DNA from: Pseudorhodoplanes sinuspersici
GTDB lineage: Bacteria > Pseudomonadota > Alphaproteobacteria > Rhizobiales > Xanthobacteraceae
Length of the DNA: 64,000 bases
Direction of reading: 5' to 3'
Assembly (NCBI RefSeq): GCF_002119765.1
Contig: NZ_CP021112.1
Location: forward strand, 4,086,501 to 4,150,500
The number at the start of each line of letters is the position of its first letter. The stretch's first letter is position 1. Below are positions 8,752-18,826 of the stretch, piece after piece. Made by a program: the position numbers and the translations under genes. The notes beneath the pieces were generated by a model that worked only from the letters and a program-made list of their open reading frames with translations, did no database searches and was not told the DNA's origin.

Positions 8752-9059
8752 CGTTGCCATTCGCTTCGATGTTCTTCCGATCATCGGACGTTTGCCGACA
8801 ACGCATCATCTCATCGCAAGCGCATGCTGATGTGCGATCTGCTGTCAGCAATCGAATACCTTGTCTGCGCCGTAGCGATGATCGATGCAACGCATCAAGA
8901 TTCCACACGCTGCTTCTGTAAAGTAAATTAACTTGCACATCATTTCAATGCCGGCGTGCGCGTGGTGTGGTGACAGGACTATCTCAAGACCATCTCCGGC
9001 AGCTTTTTTGTTTTGACGCGTTTTCTCACGCCAACCGGCACCACTTCGCATGAGCACGC
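8752..9059. other. 308-base intergenic stretch
   Basis: No convincing gene. Short open frames lack a ribosome binding site. The last 45 bases hold a degenerate copy of the GCGTTTTC...GAAAACGC palindromic element listed separately. I see nothing else. Confidence 0.6.
9016..9054. repeat. Palindromic element family I, degenerate copy A
   Basis: Matches the ACGCGTTTTC, ACCGG and CACTTCGC blocks of the three better copies, but with small deletions and a lost right arm. It lies just beyond the 3' end of the 73-residue gene on the minus strand. Confidence 0.65.
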
Positions 9060-9281
9060 CTAATCAGAGAATCCTGAGTTGTTCAATCGAAACGTATCCA
9101 GGTCAGCAATCACCGCCGGCGGCAACCGTCCGGACATAAATATTGCCATCGCATCTTTCGCAGCCGCTTCATCGTAATTGTAGACTTTTAGAAAATAGCG
9201 ATAGACGCCGGCAAAGGTGGGCTCCGAGCGGTCCGGCTCCGATCTGACTTTTTCAACCAAGATCGTGAGGAAGTCTGACAT
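9060..9281 (-). CDS. Small hypothetical protein, 73 residues
   Basis: An acidic soluble protein with no signal peptide or membrane helix; residues 15-60 (EPTFAGVYRYFLKVYNYDEAAAKDAMAIFM) look like two amphipathic helices. Not recognised. The Shine-Dalgarno match before ATG 9281 is weak (AGCGGGC). Supported mainly by an in-frame ORF with plausible composition, bounded by a repeat just beyond its 3' end. Confidence 0.45.
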   Translation of the reverse strand: MSDFLTILVEKVRSEPDRSEPTFAGVYRYFLKVYNYDEAAAKDAMAIFMSGRLPPAVIADLDTFRLNNSGFSD

Positions 9282-9450
9282 GCCCGCTAGAACGGCGCTG
9301 GCTATCTTAAGTTCCCGGCGCTGACGTCATTATCAGCGAGCGATGTCTATCGCTATTGTCGTCATCGAATTAGGGCGGATCCTCCAGCATTGCGGTTCTG
9401 GGCCGGAAATGCCACCATAAGAACAGCGTACCAGTTGTAGAGTTGCGCTC

Positions 9451-9684
9451 ATGGTGGATTTGACACAGCCGCTCACGTCGCCTGTGGTTCTCAGCGACGG
9501 GACCGTTCTTCACAATCTCTCTGACGCCAGCCTTTGGCTTCTGAATTGCGATGACAGCGAACACCCGGAGGTGCAGGCTGCAGCACGATGTCTTGTTGAT
9601 GCAGCGGATGGAGGCAGCGTTGTGGTTGCCAGTAACGTGCTGAGATTTGCGGCATTCACAACCGGCAAACTTAAAGTGATGTGA
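9451..9684 (+). CDS. Small protein, possibly DUF982-like
   Basis: A 77-residue protein: PVVLSDGTVLHNLSDASLWLLN, then an alanine-rich helix (EVQAAARCLVDAADGG) and a short tail with FAAF. The arrangement recalls the small DUF982 proteins abundant in Rhizobiales (target phrase, an LxDASxxLL helix, then an A-rich helix), whose function is unknown. The assignment is by eye and tentative. It stands alone between two intergenic repeat blocks. Confidence 0.5.
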   Translation: MVDLTQPLTSPVVLSDGTVLHNLSDASLWLLNCDDSEHPEVQAAARCLVDAADGGSVVVASNVLRFAAFTTGKLKVM

Positions 9685-9773
9685 CCGGCTTTTTATCTGG
9701 CGTTATTCGCGCGGCGCTTCAGCGACGATGAAGCGGTGAAGCATGGCCATGAATAAAGCGGATATTTGCAGAC

Positions 9774-9876
9774 AGCTAGAGTTCTTCCGGCTTTGATGGA
9801 ATCAAAGCCGGGGCTCTAGCTTTTCTTTTAACGCGTTTTCTTCACGCGAACCGGTGCCCACTTCGCTCGAAAACGC
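9774..9876. repeat. Composite palindromic element (family I, copy B, with nested hairpin)
   Basis: Two parts. At 9774-9821 an outer stem AGCTAGAG/CTCTAGCT encloses a perfect 11-bp stem CCGGCTTTGAT (9787-9797) and ATCAAAGCCGG (9801-9811), followed by T-rich sequence. At 9831-9876 is the 46-base core ACGCGTTTTC...GCGAACCGGT...TTCGC..GAAAACGC, with nested arms GCGTTTTC/GAAAACGC and GCGAA/TTCGC. The two bases-plus-stop just after the core are used as the stop of the minus-strand gene at 9878. May also act as a transcription stop. Confidence 0.8.
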
Positions 9877-9877
9877 T

Positions 9878-10501
9878 TTAATAGATTCCGTGCCCCGGGA
9901 ATCGCTGGGTATCGTTCGTTGAGCCGACCGAAAACCGATGAGCGATTTTCGACTTCAGAGCCTTCAGCCAAAGGGCGGTCTTTTCCAGCGGGCGGGCAAT
10001 GACGTCGAAAGGCGATATCCCATCGTTATCAGCGCGCTCAAGTGCAACCGGCACGATCATGATCGGCGGCTGGATTGAGGACGCGACCGCCGGGAGAGAA
10101 GCGTCGAGCCTGGAGGCATCGGCCCTGGTTTTTGCCTGTCGTTTGACGTCATCGACCTGCGGTGTTGCGCCGCTCGTCCTGGTTTGAGGATTGGGCTGGA
10201 ACGCCGAAGGAGCAGATGAATGTCCTGTCCCCTTTGGTTGAAGAGTCTGTCCGGTTTCCGGATTTGCCGGATGGGCTGACGCAGCCCTCGTTGCGATCCT
10301 TGCCATTTGATCAAGAAGAATAGCACGCTCCTGCTGCAGCGTTCGGATCAGGTCCTCGCGAACCGAAGCTTCTGTGCTCGGGGGCGTTATGACCACGGCC
10401 GGCCGAAAATACTGGGCGACGAGGATGCTGCCGGTGAAGCTGAGAAGCGCGGCAGGAAACAATTCGAATGTTATTTTCCTGAGCAATGGGGATTTGAACA
10501 T
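9878..10501 (-). CDS. Hypothetical single-pass membrane protein
   Basis: A 207-residue protein: short basic N-terminus, one membrane helix (about residues 12-30, FELFPAALLSFTGSILVAQYF), a helical stretch with EDLIRTLQQERAILLDQMARI, then a long Pro/Ser/Thr/Gln-rich disordered region, ending in a basic tail. Not recognised. The gene's TAA stop lies in the flank of the family I repeat, so the present C-terminus was probably set by the element's arrival. ATG start at 10501, preceded by no strong ribosome site. Confidence 0.6.
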   Translation of the reverse strand: MFKSPLLRKITFELFPAALLSFTGSILVAQYFRPAVVITPPSTEASVREDLIRTLQQERAILLDQMARIATRAASAHPANPETGQTLQPKGTGHSSAPSAFQPNPQTRTSGATPQVDDVKRQAKTRADASRLDASLPAVASSIQPPIMIVPVALERADNDGISPFDVIARPLEKTALWLKALKSKIAHRFSVGSTNDTQRFPGHGIY

Positions 10502-10718
10502 GGTTTGCTCGCGACGGCAGAAGCAATGACGTCGAGCAAAAGCATTGCTTCGGGGCTAAAGGTGGGCGGAATTTTTGCTTCGGCGTGTCGGGATCTGTAA
10601 AGAGTGCAGAAATTTTCATGCGTGTTATTCGCGCATCTTTTGCGATCGGCCATGCAACAGGTCGAAGGCTATTTGTGGTAACCGCTTGCCGTGATCTCTG
10701 GACCTTGCGGGGTGCCCC

Positions 10719-11381
10719 TCAGTCGTCCACCCACATCCGCATCAGGTTGGCGAGCGATTTCGAAATCAGGTCGAATTCGGCGCTCTTGCCGTCGCGCGAA
10801 AACATGATCCGGCGCGCAGTGTCGAGATCGAACAGCAATTCGCGCTGCGCCGGATCGCGTACGAAGCTGCGGGCCCAGCCGGCGACGACATGGCGGTGGC
10901 CGCGTGTCACCTGCGCCACCCGATGCAATGTGGTGGCCGGGTAGGCGATCATCGATCCGGCCGGCAGCTTGATTTCGTCGTCGCCCCCTGGCGCCTCGAT
11001 CACCAATTCGCCGCCGTCGTAGTCGGCTGGGTCATCGAGGAAGAGCGTGAAGGCAACATCGGTACGCATGCCTTGCATCAACGCATCGTCGACATGCACG
11101 CCATATTGCATGCCAGGCTCATAGCGTGAGAACAACAGGCCGCTGAGTTGCTTCGGACGAACCGCCATCCCGAACAGCTCGTTGTCCATGATCCGTTTGG
11201 CGACCAGCGCGCGCGCCGGATCGAGCGAGCGGTCGGAGGCATCCGCCTGTTGATTGTCCTTCACGCGGCGCGCGGCGAATCCGGCCGTTTCCTTGCCGTC
11301 GATGAAACGAACATTGGCCAGCGCCTTGCGCACGGACGCGAGGTCATCTGCTTTAAGGATATCGCCAATCACGATCTGCAT
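10719..11381 (-). CDS. PKHD-type Fe(II)/2-oxoglutarate hydroxylase (PiuC/YbiX family)
   Basis: A 220-residue enzyme with the dioxygenase iron ligands H96 and D98 (QYGVHVDDAL) and H153 (ATTLHRV), and the 2-oxoglutarate arginine R163 in RGHRH. Length and layout match the YbiX/PiuC family, which in several bacteria lies with TonB-dependent siderophore receptors; no such receptor is nearby. Protein or small-molecule substrate unknown. Start ATG 11381 is chosen because family sequence begins there (MQIVIGDIL); the longer frame upstream runs through a family I repeat. Confidence 0.88.
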   Translation of the reverse strand: MQIVIGDILKADDLASVRKALANVRFIDGKETAGFAARRVKDNQQADASDRSLDPARALVAKRIMDNELFGMAVRPKQLSGLLFSRYEPGMQYGVHVDDALMQGMRTDVAFTLFLDDPADYDGGELVIEAPGGDDEIKLPAGSMIAYPATTLHRVAQVTRGHRHVVAGWARSFVRDPAQRELLFDLDTARRIMFSRDGKSAEFDLISKSLANLMRMWVDD

Positions 11382-11396
11382 GTCTGTCTTGCTTTG

Positions 11397-11442
11397 ACGC
11401 GTTTTCTTCACGCGAACCGGTGCCCACTTCGCTTGAAAACGC
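11397..11442. repeat. Palindromic element family I, copy C
   Basis: A 46-base core nearly identical to copy B (one difference in the right arm, CTTGAAAAC for CTCGAAAAC). It begins 16 bases upstream of the hydroxylase start codon, so it lies within that gene's leader. Confidence 0.8.
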
Positions 11443-11614
11443 TCTGGTGCCTGAAAACAGGCTCTTTCGCAATTCCTGCTTATGCTTTGGAACAATTCAA
11501 AAACGTTGCTGTTGGCGGAGGCTCCCGACAGGATTATGGGTGACGCTGGACGCATTCCTGATGCGTCGCAGATATTTTTCAGCACGCTTCCGCGTGTCAA
11601 ACATGGGACTGACC

Positions 11615-12523
11615 ATGAAGAAAAGCCGCAAGATCTGGGTCGGCGTCGGCGCCTTCATTCTGGCCGGGAGCAGCGCGTCTTCGCTGCCCGCTACACCGCT
11701 GCCGACGGCGGCGCAGAATGACTCGTCCGTCACCTCTGTGCCGGGTCTGCGGGATTTGTCTGTCGCGGGCGGCTTTTCTTATTGGCAGCATCTTGCGCAA
11801 GCTGCGACCACCGGTGCCGGCGGTGAAGCTGGAGAGGGAGGAGAAGGTGGCGGCGAGGGCGGTGAGGCCGGCATCAATGTCGAAAGTGCCGCGAAAGATC
11901 CGGTGGAATACGGCGTCGCCCTGCAGGTGATTGCGGCGCATTATCATGCCGGCCTTGCGGCTTATGAAGGCAAGGAGCAGGAAGCCGGCGCGCAGATGTT
12001 CGCGCACGGTCTGTCGGAAGTCTATTTTGAGATGGAAGACGTCTTCAAGAAGCTTGGCGTGACAGATCTCGGCCAGAAACTCGAGGCCACCGTGAGTGCG
12101 GCGAATGAAAAAAAGCCGGCAGCAGACATCAAGCGGCGGGTGAATGCGGTGCTGGCGGCCCTGGCAGCGGCCGAGAAAGTGGCCCCGAAGTCGTCGGCAT
12201 CGGCGCAAGCGGTCAAGGCGCATGTGGCGGCGGAATTGATCGACCGCGCCGCCGCGCAATTCTCCGTGGTGCAGAAGGACAGCAACCTCGAGGCCTATCT
12301 CGACGGTCTAGGCTTTGCGATGGCGGCACGCGATCAGGCGAGGACCGTGCTGCCATGGCTGCATAAGCTCGATGGCAAGAAGGAAAAAGCGTTCCGGCAG
12401 GCGCTGGCGCTCACCGAGCAGGCCTTTCCTGGCATCAAGCGTCCGGGGAAATCCAAGGTGACGGAGGCGGATCTCCTGTCAGCGGCATCAGCGGCCAAAT
12501 TGGCCGTATCCGGCCTCCAATAG
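11615..12523 (+). CDS. Secreted hypothetical protein with Gly/Glu linker
   Basis: A 302-residue protein. A signal peptide (KKSRKIWVGVGAFILAGSSASS) is followed by a region with a GGEAGEGGEGGGEGGEAG linker near residues 70-90, then an all-alpha domain: VALQVIAAHYHAGLAAYEGKE, with a HYH and acidic residues (HGLSEVYFEMEDVF) that could bind a metal. Not recognised as a named family. Start ATG 11615 has GGGA six bases before it; ATG 11603 is in frame. No clear operon partner: the genes on both sides are separated by more than 200 bases. Confidence 0.7.
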   Translation: MKKSRKIWVGVGAFILAGSSASSLPATPLPTAAQNDSSVTSVPGLRDLSVAGGFSYWQHLAQAATTGAGGEAGEGGEGGGEGGEAGINVESAAKDPVEYGVALQVIAAHYHAGLAAYEGKEQEAGAQMFAHGLSEVYFEMEDVFKKLGVTDLGQKLEATVSAANEKKPAADIKRRVNAVLAALAAAEKVAPKSSASAQAVKAHVAAELIDRAAAQFSVVQKDSNLEAYLDGLGFAMAARDQARTVLPWLHKLDGKKEKAFRQALALTEQAFPGIKRPGKSKVTEADLLSAASAAKLAVSGLQ

Positions 12524-12611
12524 CGCCATCCTAAGCTTTCCGGCGGAGGACTTTTCCGGCATAGGCCGACCGCCGGATTGGCCTAATTTGGCATTGACGG
12601 TTCGCTGTTGA

Positions 12612-13817
<1,206 letters not shown>

Positions 13818-13830
13818 TATCGATCCAACA

Positions 13831-13861
13831 AAACCCCGGCTTCACTGGCCGGGGTTTTTTT
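13831..13861. terminator. Bidirectional intrinsic terminator
   Basis: Perfect 10-bp stem AAACCCCGGC (13831-13840) and GCCGGGGTTT (13848-13857), 7-base loop, T-run 13855-13861. On the other strand an A/T flank also gives a short T-run. It sits between the convergent TRAP binding-protein and large-permease genes and can stop both. Confidence 0.9.
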
Positions 13862-13881
13862 ATGCATGGATCGCTATTGTA

Positions 13882-15546
13882 TTACTTGAACTGCGGCGGC
13901 TTATCGAAATCGAGTGGCGCAGGCAGGTCGAAACCCGGCAGGTTCTTGAACTGCTCCTCGACCTTGGCTGGGTCAACCTTCGGGGCCACGCTCTTGTAGT
14001 GCATCACCATGGCCGGAAAGGCGATGACCATGGCAACCATGATGCATTGGATGATCACGAACGGCACCGCGCCCCAGTAGATTTCGCCGGTGGTGACGGG
14101 GGGCATACGCTTGCGGGTGATGCGATCGATGTAGAAATCGCGCGGAGCGACCGACCGCAGATAGAACAGCGCGAAGCCGAATGGCGGATGCATGAACGAC
14201 GTCTGCATGTTCACGGCGAGCATCACGCCGAACCAGATCAGATCGATGCCGACCCGTTCCGCAGCGGGAGCGAGGAGCGGAATGATGATGAAGGCGATCT
14301 CAAAGAAATCGAGGAAGAACGCCAGGAAGAAGACAAGGATGTTGACGAAAAACAGGAAACCGATCTGACCGCCGGGCAGGCCGAGCAGTAGTTCTTCGAC
14401 CCAGCGGTGACCATCGACGCCGTAGAAAGTGAGCGAGAAGACGCGTGCGCCGATCAGGATGAAGACGACGAATGCGGCAAGCTTGGCTGTTGATTGTGCC
14501 GCCTGTCGCGTGAGGTCGAGAGTCAGACGGCGCTTCAGCAGGGCCAGCAGCATGGCACCGACTGCGCCCATGGCACCGCCTTCGGTTGGGGTTGCGACGC
14601 CGATGAAAATAGTGCCGAGAACCAGGAAGATCAGTGCCAGTGGTGGCACCATCACGAAAATGACCTGTTCGGCCAGAACCGACAGCAAATTCAATCGCGT
14701 GAAGCGGTTGATGATCGCTAGCGCGAACGCGATGCCGATCGTGATCGACATCGTGAGGATGACAAAATCGGGGCCGCTGCGGACGTTGGTTGTCCGCATA
14801 TAAAGATAGGAAGCAGCGGTCGAGATCAGCATCACAACGAGGAGAGACAATACGCCACGGCGGCCATCCGCTTCCTTGTAGGTCAAAGCTTCGACCGGCA
14901 GGCCAGGAGCGGCGGCCGGCCTCAGGATGGTGACGAGAAAAATGTATCCGGCATAGATGCCGGAGAGCACGAGACCGGGAATGAAGGCGCCCGCATACAT
15001 GTCGCCAACCGAACGGCCAAGCTGATCCGCCATGACGATCAAAACCAGCGACGGCGGAATGATCTGTGCGAGCGTTCCGGATGCGGCGATGACACCGGTG
15101 GCAACGCGACGGTCATAGCCGTAACGCAACATGATCGGCAGCGCGATCAGTCCCATCGAGATCACCGACGCGGCGACCACACCGGTGGTGGCTGCCAGCA
15201 GTGCGCCGACAAAGATCACGGCAAAGGCAAGACCGCCGCGGATCGTCCCAAAGAGCTGGCCGATCGTATCGAGCAGATCCTCCGCCATCCCGGATCGTTC
15301 GAGGATCAGTCCCATGAAGGTGAAGAAGGGGATTGCCAGCAGCGTGTCATTGTTCATCACGCCGAAGACACGCTCGGGAAGCGCCTGCAGAAAATCGGGC
15401 CGGAACAATCCGAGCTCAATGCCGACAAGGCCGAACAACAGGCCGTTGGCCGCCAGCGAGAACGCGACCGGATATCCGAGTAGAAGAAAGACCACCAATG
15501 ACGCGAACATGATCGGCGCCATATAGTGGATCAGAAGCTGAGTCAT
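13882..15546 (-). CDS. TRAP transporter large permease (DctM)
   Basis: A 554-residue inner-membrane protein with about 13-14 helices. Family signs: the opening APIMFASLVVFLLLGYPVAFSLAANGLLFGLVG, the LLAIPFFTFMGLILERSGMAEDLL loop, GVVAASVISMGLIALPIMLRYGYDRRVATGVIAASGTLAQIIPPSLVLI, and ATPTEGGAMGAVGAM near residue 320. It is longer than the usual 430 residues because of an extra cytoplasmic/helix insert around 210-270 and a C-terminal extension. It forms the sodium-driven transport core with the small subunit 26 bases upstream. Confidence 0.92.
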   Translation of the reverse strand: MTQLLIHYMAPIMFASLVVFLLLGYPVAFSLAANGLLFGLVGIELGLFRPDFLQALPERVFGVMNNDTLLAIPFFTFMGLILERSGMAEDLLDTIGQLFGTIRGGLAFAVIFVGALLAATTGVVAASVISMGLIALPIMLRYGYDRRVATGVIAASGTLAQIIPPSLVLIVMADQLGRSVGDMYAGAFIPGLVLSGIYAGYIFLVTILRPAAAPGLPVEALTYKEADGRRGVLSLLVVMLISTAASYLYMRTTNVRSGPDFVILTMSITIGIAFALAIINRFTRLNLLSVLAEQVIFVMVPPLALIFLVLGTIFIGVATPTEGGAMGAVGAMLLALLKRRLTLDLTRQAAQSTAKLAAFVVFILIGARVFSLTFYGVDGHRWVEELLLGLPGGQIGFLFFVNILVFFLAFFLDFFEIAFIIIPLLAPAAERVGIDLIWFGVMLAVNMQTSFMHPPFGFALFYLRSVAPRDFYIDRITRKRMPPVTTGEIYWGAVPFVIIQCIMVAMVIAFPAMVMHYKSVAPKVDPAKVEEQFKNLPGFDLPAPLDFDKPPQFK

Positions 15547-15572
15547 GGTTGCTCCGGCCTGTGCGACGATCG

Positions 15573-16157
15573 TCAGTTATCGGTCTTGACATCCGCCAGC
15601 AGGCGTTCGGCTTCCGTTTCAGCCGAGTTCAACGAAAGATCATAAGGTTCAGGGATCAGGCCGCGCATCACCGCGATCCGTTTGATGAGTTCGGAAATGC
15701 CCTGAAAGAACAGCAGCGTGAAGCCGATGACGATCAACGATTTGGCTGGCCATTGCGGCAGGCCGCCGGCATTCATCGATTGCTCGTTGATCGAATATGA
15801 CGCGATGAAGAAAGGCCAGCCGGTCACGATCATGACGATCGTGAGCGGCAGCAGGAATACGACATGGCCGACCACATCAATCACGTTGCGGGTGGTTTTC
15901 GAGAACATGCTGTTGATGATGTCGATCCGGATATGTTCGTTCGACATCAATGTCCAAGGCGAGCAGATCAGGAAGATGATGCTGAACATCACCCATTGCA
16001 GCTCGAGCCAGGCATTCGACGATGTATCGAACAGCTTGCGGACGGTGGCATTTCCAGCCGACACGATCACGACAACCACAATGAGCCAGGAGACCCATTT
16101 GCCGAGCCGGGAGTTTACGGCATCAATGGCCCGGCTCACTGCCAGCAATGCTTGCAC
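15573..16157 (-). CDS. TRAP transporter small permease (DctQ)
   Basis: A 194-residue protein with four helices (about 18-40, 52-75, 92-115, 130-155) and the DctQ pattern WVMFSIIFLICSPWTLMSNEHIRIDII. It pairs with the DctM protein downstream. The frame opens at GTG 16184, but a perfect dyad (16186-16211) occupies the place of a ribosome site there. GTG 16157 follows AAGGGGGGGAA and starts at family-like sequence (MQALLAVSRAIDAVN), so I prefer it. Confidence 0.85.
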   Translation of the reverse strand: MQALLAVSRAIDAVNSRLGKWVSWLIVVVVIVSAGNATVRKLFDTSSNAWLELQWVMFSIIFLICSPWTLMSNEHIRIDIINSMFSKTTRNVIDVVGHVVFLLPLTIVMIVTGWPFFIASYSINEQSMNAGGLPQWPAKSLIVIGFTLLFFQGISELIKRIAVMRGLIPEPYDLSLNSAETEAERLLADVKTDN

Positions 16158-16185
16158 TGTTGAGACTTCCCCCCCTTGGGTCACG

Positions 16186-16211
16186 ATGATTTTGGATCAA
16201 TCCAAAATCAT
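16186..16211. promoter_or_regulatory. Perfect dyad upstream of the TRAP permease genes (family II)
   Basis: ATGATTTTGGAT (16186-16197), 2-base spacer, ATCCAAAATCAT (16200-16211). Perfect 12-bp arms in the leader of dctQ. A second copy with a 9-base spacer lies at 21410-21442, so it may be a dispersed palindrome rather than a dedicated operator. Confidence 0.6.
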
Positions 16212-16327
16212 AAACGTGCTCGATTTTAATACATGAGAGGCGCTGGGCGCGCTCTTGGTGGCCGGCCTGCCCGCCGGTCGGGGCAGCTAATCCGAACAGC
16301 GAGGCGGCCGTCAATGGGAAGTTCGGC

Positions 16328-17227
16328 TCAAGCCGGAGGGATAGAGCGCGCTGAAATCTCGCGATGCCGCACGGCTTCGCGGTGCAACGCGTAGAGGCCG
16401 CCCAAGGCGATCAGGCCAGCCCCAACGAAAGACCAGCGGTCCGGAACCTCGCCGAAGACCAGGTAGCCGCTGAGAGCCGTCCAGAAGAGGAGTGTATAGC
16501 GGAAAGGTGCAACCGTTGGGATATCGACCTCGCGGAACGCCAGTACTGCAAAATAGGCTCCTATCCCCAGAAAGGCCGCGGCGATGGTGATGCCAAGCCA
16601 TTGGCTGGCGGTCGGCATCGCCCAGGTCTCGGTCAGGCCGAGCGCGGCGCCTGCCAGTGTGACCGCAACGGCCCCGTAGAAACTAACCGACAGTGTCGAA
16701 ATGCCAGTGTGGATGCTGCGGGTGGCTAGATCGCGGCCGGCGGAAAAGAATGCCGCGGACAATCCGACGAGCGCCCACACATCAAAGGCCTGTGCGCTGG
16801 GCTTTACAATGAACAGCGTGCCGATCAATCCGACGGCGATCGCGCTCCAGCGCCGCCACCCAACGCGAGCGCCGAGCGTCAGGGCCGCGAGGGCGGTCAG
16901 GATCAACGGTGAGGTGAGGACCACGGCCGCCAGTTCGGCGAAATTCATGCGCACGAGTGCGGCAATGAAAGCGATCGTGCCGAGCGCATCGAACAGCGAA
17001 CGCCATAGCACCGGCGTGCTGCAGCTCTTCGACAGGCCGCGAAGTTGCCCGGTAACGCTCAGGGCAATGAGCAGAAACAGCACCGACAAAACCCCGCGCA
17101 GGAAGATGACCTCGCCGAACGGCAATTCCCGCGCGACCAGCTTCACGCAAGTGTCGTTGACGGTGTAAAGCGCCATGCTGAACGACAAGGCGAGCATCCC
17201 GCGGCGATTGGCGGCGGATGGGGTCAC
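16328..17227 (-). CDS. DMT-superfamily (EamA) transporter
   Basis: A 299-residue protein with ten predicted helices in two EamA repeats (about 12-140 and 152-285). Typical features: MLALSFSMALYTVNDTCVKLVARELPFGEVIFLRGV at the start and PFRYTLLFWTALSGYLVFGEVPDRWSFVGAGLIALGGLYAL at the end of repeat two. These proteins export or import small metabolites; the substrate is unknown. Single gene, separated from MoaA by 27 bases and on the same strand, so it may be read from the moaA transcript. Confidence 0.88.
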   Translation of the reverse strand: MTPSAANRRGMLALSFSMALYTVNDTCVKLVARELPFGEVIFLRGVLSVLFLLIALSVTGQLRGLSKSCSTPVLWRSLFDALGTIAFIAALVRMNFAELAAVVLTSPLILTALAALTLGARVGWRRWSAIAVGLIGTLFIVKPSAQAFDVWALVGLSAAFFSAGRDLATRSIHTGISTLSVSFYGAVAVTLAGAALGLTETWAMPTASQWLGITIAAAFLGIGAYFAVLAFREVDIPTVAPFRYTLLFWTALSGYLVFGEVPDRWSFVGAGLIALGGLYALHREAVRHREISARSIPPA

Positions 17228-17254
17228 GCGTGAACTTTCATCGGATTGGCGGGA

Positions 17255-18316
17255 TTAACCGCCGGTGACGCTCATGTGGCGGGGCAGGGCCGGCCGCTTG
17301 TGGCGGCGGTCGATGATGAAGTCATGCCCTTTCGGCTTGCGGGCAACGGCGCTTTCAATCGCGGCATGGAGAAGATCGTCGGATTCGGACGCGCGCAACG
17401 GTCCGCGCAGATCGGCCGCATCTTCCTGGCCAAGGCACATGAACAGCGTGCCGGTGCAGGTGAGGCGCACGCGATTGCAGGATTCGCAGAAATTGTGAGT
17501 CATCGGCGTGATGAAGCCGAGCCGTCCGCCGGTTTCAGCGACACGGACATACCGCGCCGGGCCGCCGGTCATGTAGTCGATGTCATCGAGCGTGTAGCGT
17601 TCCGCGAGCCGGCTGCGCAGCATCGACAGCGGCAGATATTGATCGAGCCGTGTTTCGCCGACATCGCCGAGCGGCATCACCTCGATCAGCGTGAGATCCA
17701 TGCCGCGGCCATGCGCCCATTCCATCAGCGGCGCGATCTCGTCCTCGTTCACGCCCTTCAGCGCGACGGCATTGATCTTGATCTTCAGCCCTGCCGCCTG
17801 TGCTGCGTCAATGCCGGCCATGACGCGCGACAGATCGCCCCAGCGGGTGATGGCGCGGAACTTGTCCGGGTCGAGCGTGTCGAGAGAAACATTGATCCGC
17901 TCGACGCCATGGTCCTTCAACTCTGTCGCGTATTTTGCGAGCTGCGAGCCGTTGGTCGTCAGCGTCAGTTCATCGAGTGCACCCGCGCGCAAATGCCGCG
18001 ACAAAGAGCCGAACAGGGTCATGATCCCCCGCCGGACCAATGGCTCGCCGCCGGTCAGGCGCAGCTTGCGCACCCCGCGCGAGATGAAGGCCGAGCAGAC
18101 GCGGTCGAGTTCCTCAAGGCTCAGCAGGTCCGCCTTGGGCAGGAAGGCCATGTCCTCGGACATGCAATAGACGCAGCGAAAATCGCAGCGGTCGGTCACC
18201 GAGACCCGCAGATAGGAAATGGTCCGCGCAAACGGGTCCACCAGCGGAGCCCGGTTGGCGTTGGTCAGTTGAATAGGTTGCGGTGCAGCATTCATGGTTG
18301 CGCTCACGCCTTCCAT
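17255..18316 (-). CDS. moaA: GTP 3',8-cyclase, molybdenum cofactor biosynthesis
   Basis: A radical-SAM enzyme of about 353 residues. The N-terminal cluster motif CDFRCVYC (CxxxCxxC) binds the SAM [4Fe-4S]; [11 protein letters not shown] and [11 protein letters not shown] are the GGEP and TTNG motifs. The second cluster is bound by C-terminal cysteines in [14 protein letters not shown]. The protein ends in the functionally important GG. It turns GTP into 3',8-cyclo-GTP, the first step to molybdopterin. ATG 18316 has AGGA eight bases upstream; ATG 18295 is the other candidate. No other moa genes are adjacent. Confidence 0.95.
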   Translation of the reverse strand: MEGVSATMNAAPQPIQLTNANRAPLVDPFARTISYLRVSVTDRCDFRCVYCMSEDMAFLPKADLLSLEELDRVCSAFISRGVRKLRLTGGEPLVRRGIMTLFGSLSRHLRAGALDELTLTTNGSQLAKYATELKDHGVERINVSLDTLDPDKFRAITRWGDLSRVMAGIDAAQAAGLKIKINAVALKGVNEDEIAPLMEWAHGRGMDLTLIEVMPLGDVGETRLDQYLPLSMLRSRLAERYTLDDIDYMTGGPARYVRVAETGGRLGFITPMTHNFCESCNRVRLTCTGTLFMCLGQEDAADLRGPLRASESDDLLHAAIESAVARKPKGHDFIIDRRHKRPALPRHMSVTGG

Positions 18317-18439
18317 ATAGGCTTTCCTGGCGGTCCGCAAAAGCTGCGTGCCAAGCTTTGCAAACAGAATGGCGTAGAACCTTCGGTGGGGCTATCAGGG
18401 TGTTGCAGGATCAGAGTTGCTGCCCAGACATGAGTTCCG

Positions 18440-18826
18440 ATGCCCCTAAATGACGCGCGGCCTTGGCCCACAGAAATCCGTCTCAGCAAGGACGGCCGGA
18501 CCCTGACGGTCGCTTTCGACAATGGCGAGCGCTACGAACTGTCGGCGGAATATCTGCGTGTCAAAAGCCCGAGCGCCGAAGTGCAGGGGCACTCACCGGA
18601 CGAGCGTAAAACCGTACCGGGTAAGCGCGATGTCATGATCATCGAGGTCAGGCCGATGGGCAATTATGCCGTGCGGCTGACATTCGACGATATGCATTCC
18701 ACCGGCATCTATTCATGGGATTATTTCGCCGAGCTTGGCCGCAAACACGCGCAATACTGGCAGGATTATCTCGATGAACTCGCGGCCAAGGGATGGTCGC
18801 GCGATCCGGTCCGCAAGTCGCGCTAG
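18440..18826 (+). CDS. DUF971 (gamma-butyrobetaine hydroxylase-like N-terminal domain) protein
   Basis: A 128-residue single-domain protein: PTEIRLSKDGRTLTVAFDNGERYELSAEYLRVKSPSAEVQGH, then a beta-rich part ending GIYSWDYFAELGRKH. This matches the DUF971 fold found at the N-terminus of gamma-butyrobetaine hydroxylase and as small proteins often encoded near Mrp-type Fe-S carriers (here the Mrp gene is 10 kb away). A possible role in Fe-S or iron-enzyme maturation is an inference. Its TAG overlaps the stop of the convergent permease gene inside a CTAG. Confidence 0.85.
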   Translation: MPLNDARPWPTEIRLSKDGRTLTVAFDNGERYELSAEYLRVKSPSAEVQGHSPDERKTVPGKRDVMIIEVRPMGNYAVRLTFDDMHSTGIYSWDYFAELGRKHAQYWQDYLDELAAKGWSRDPVRKSR

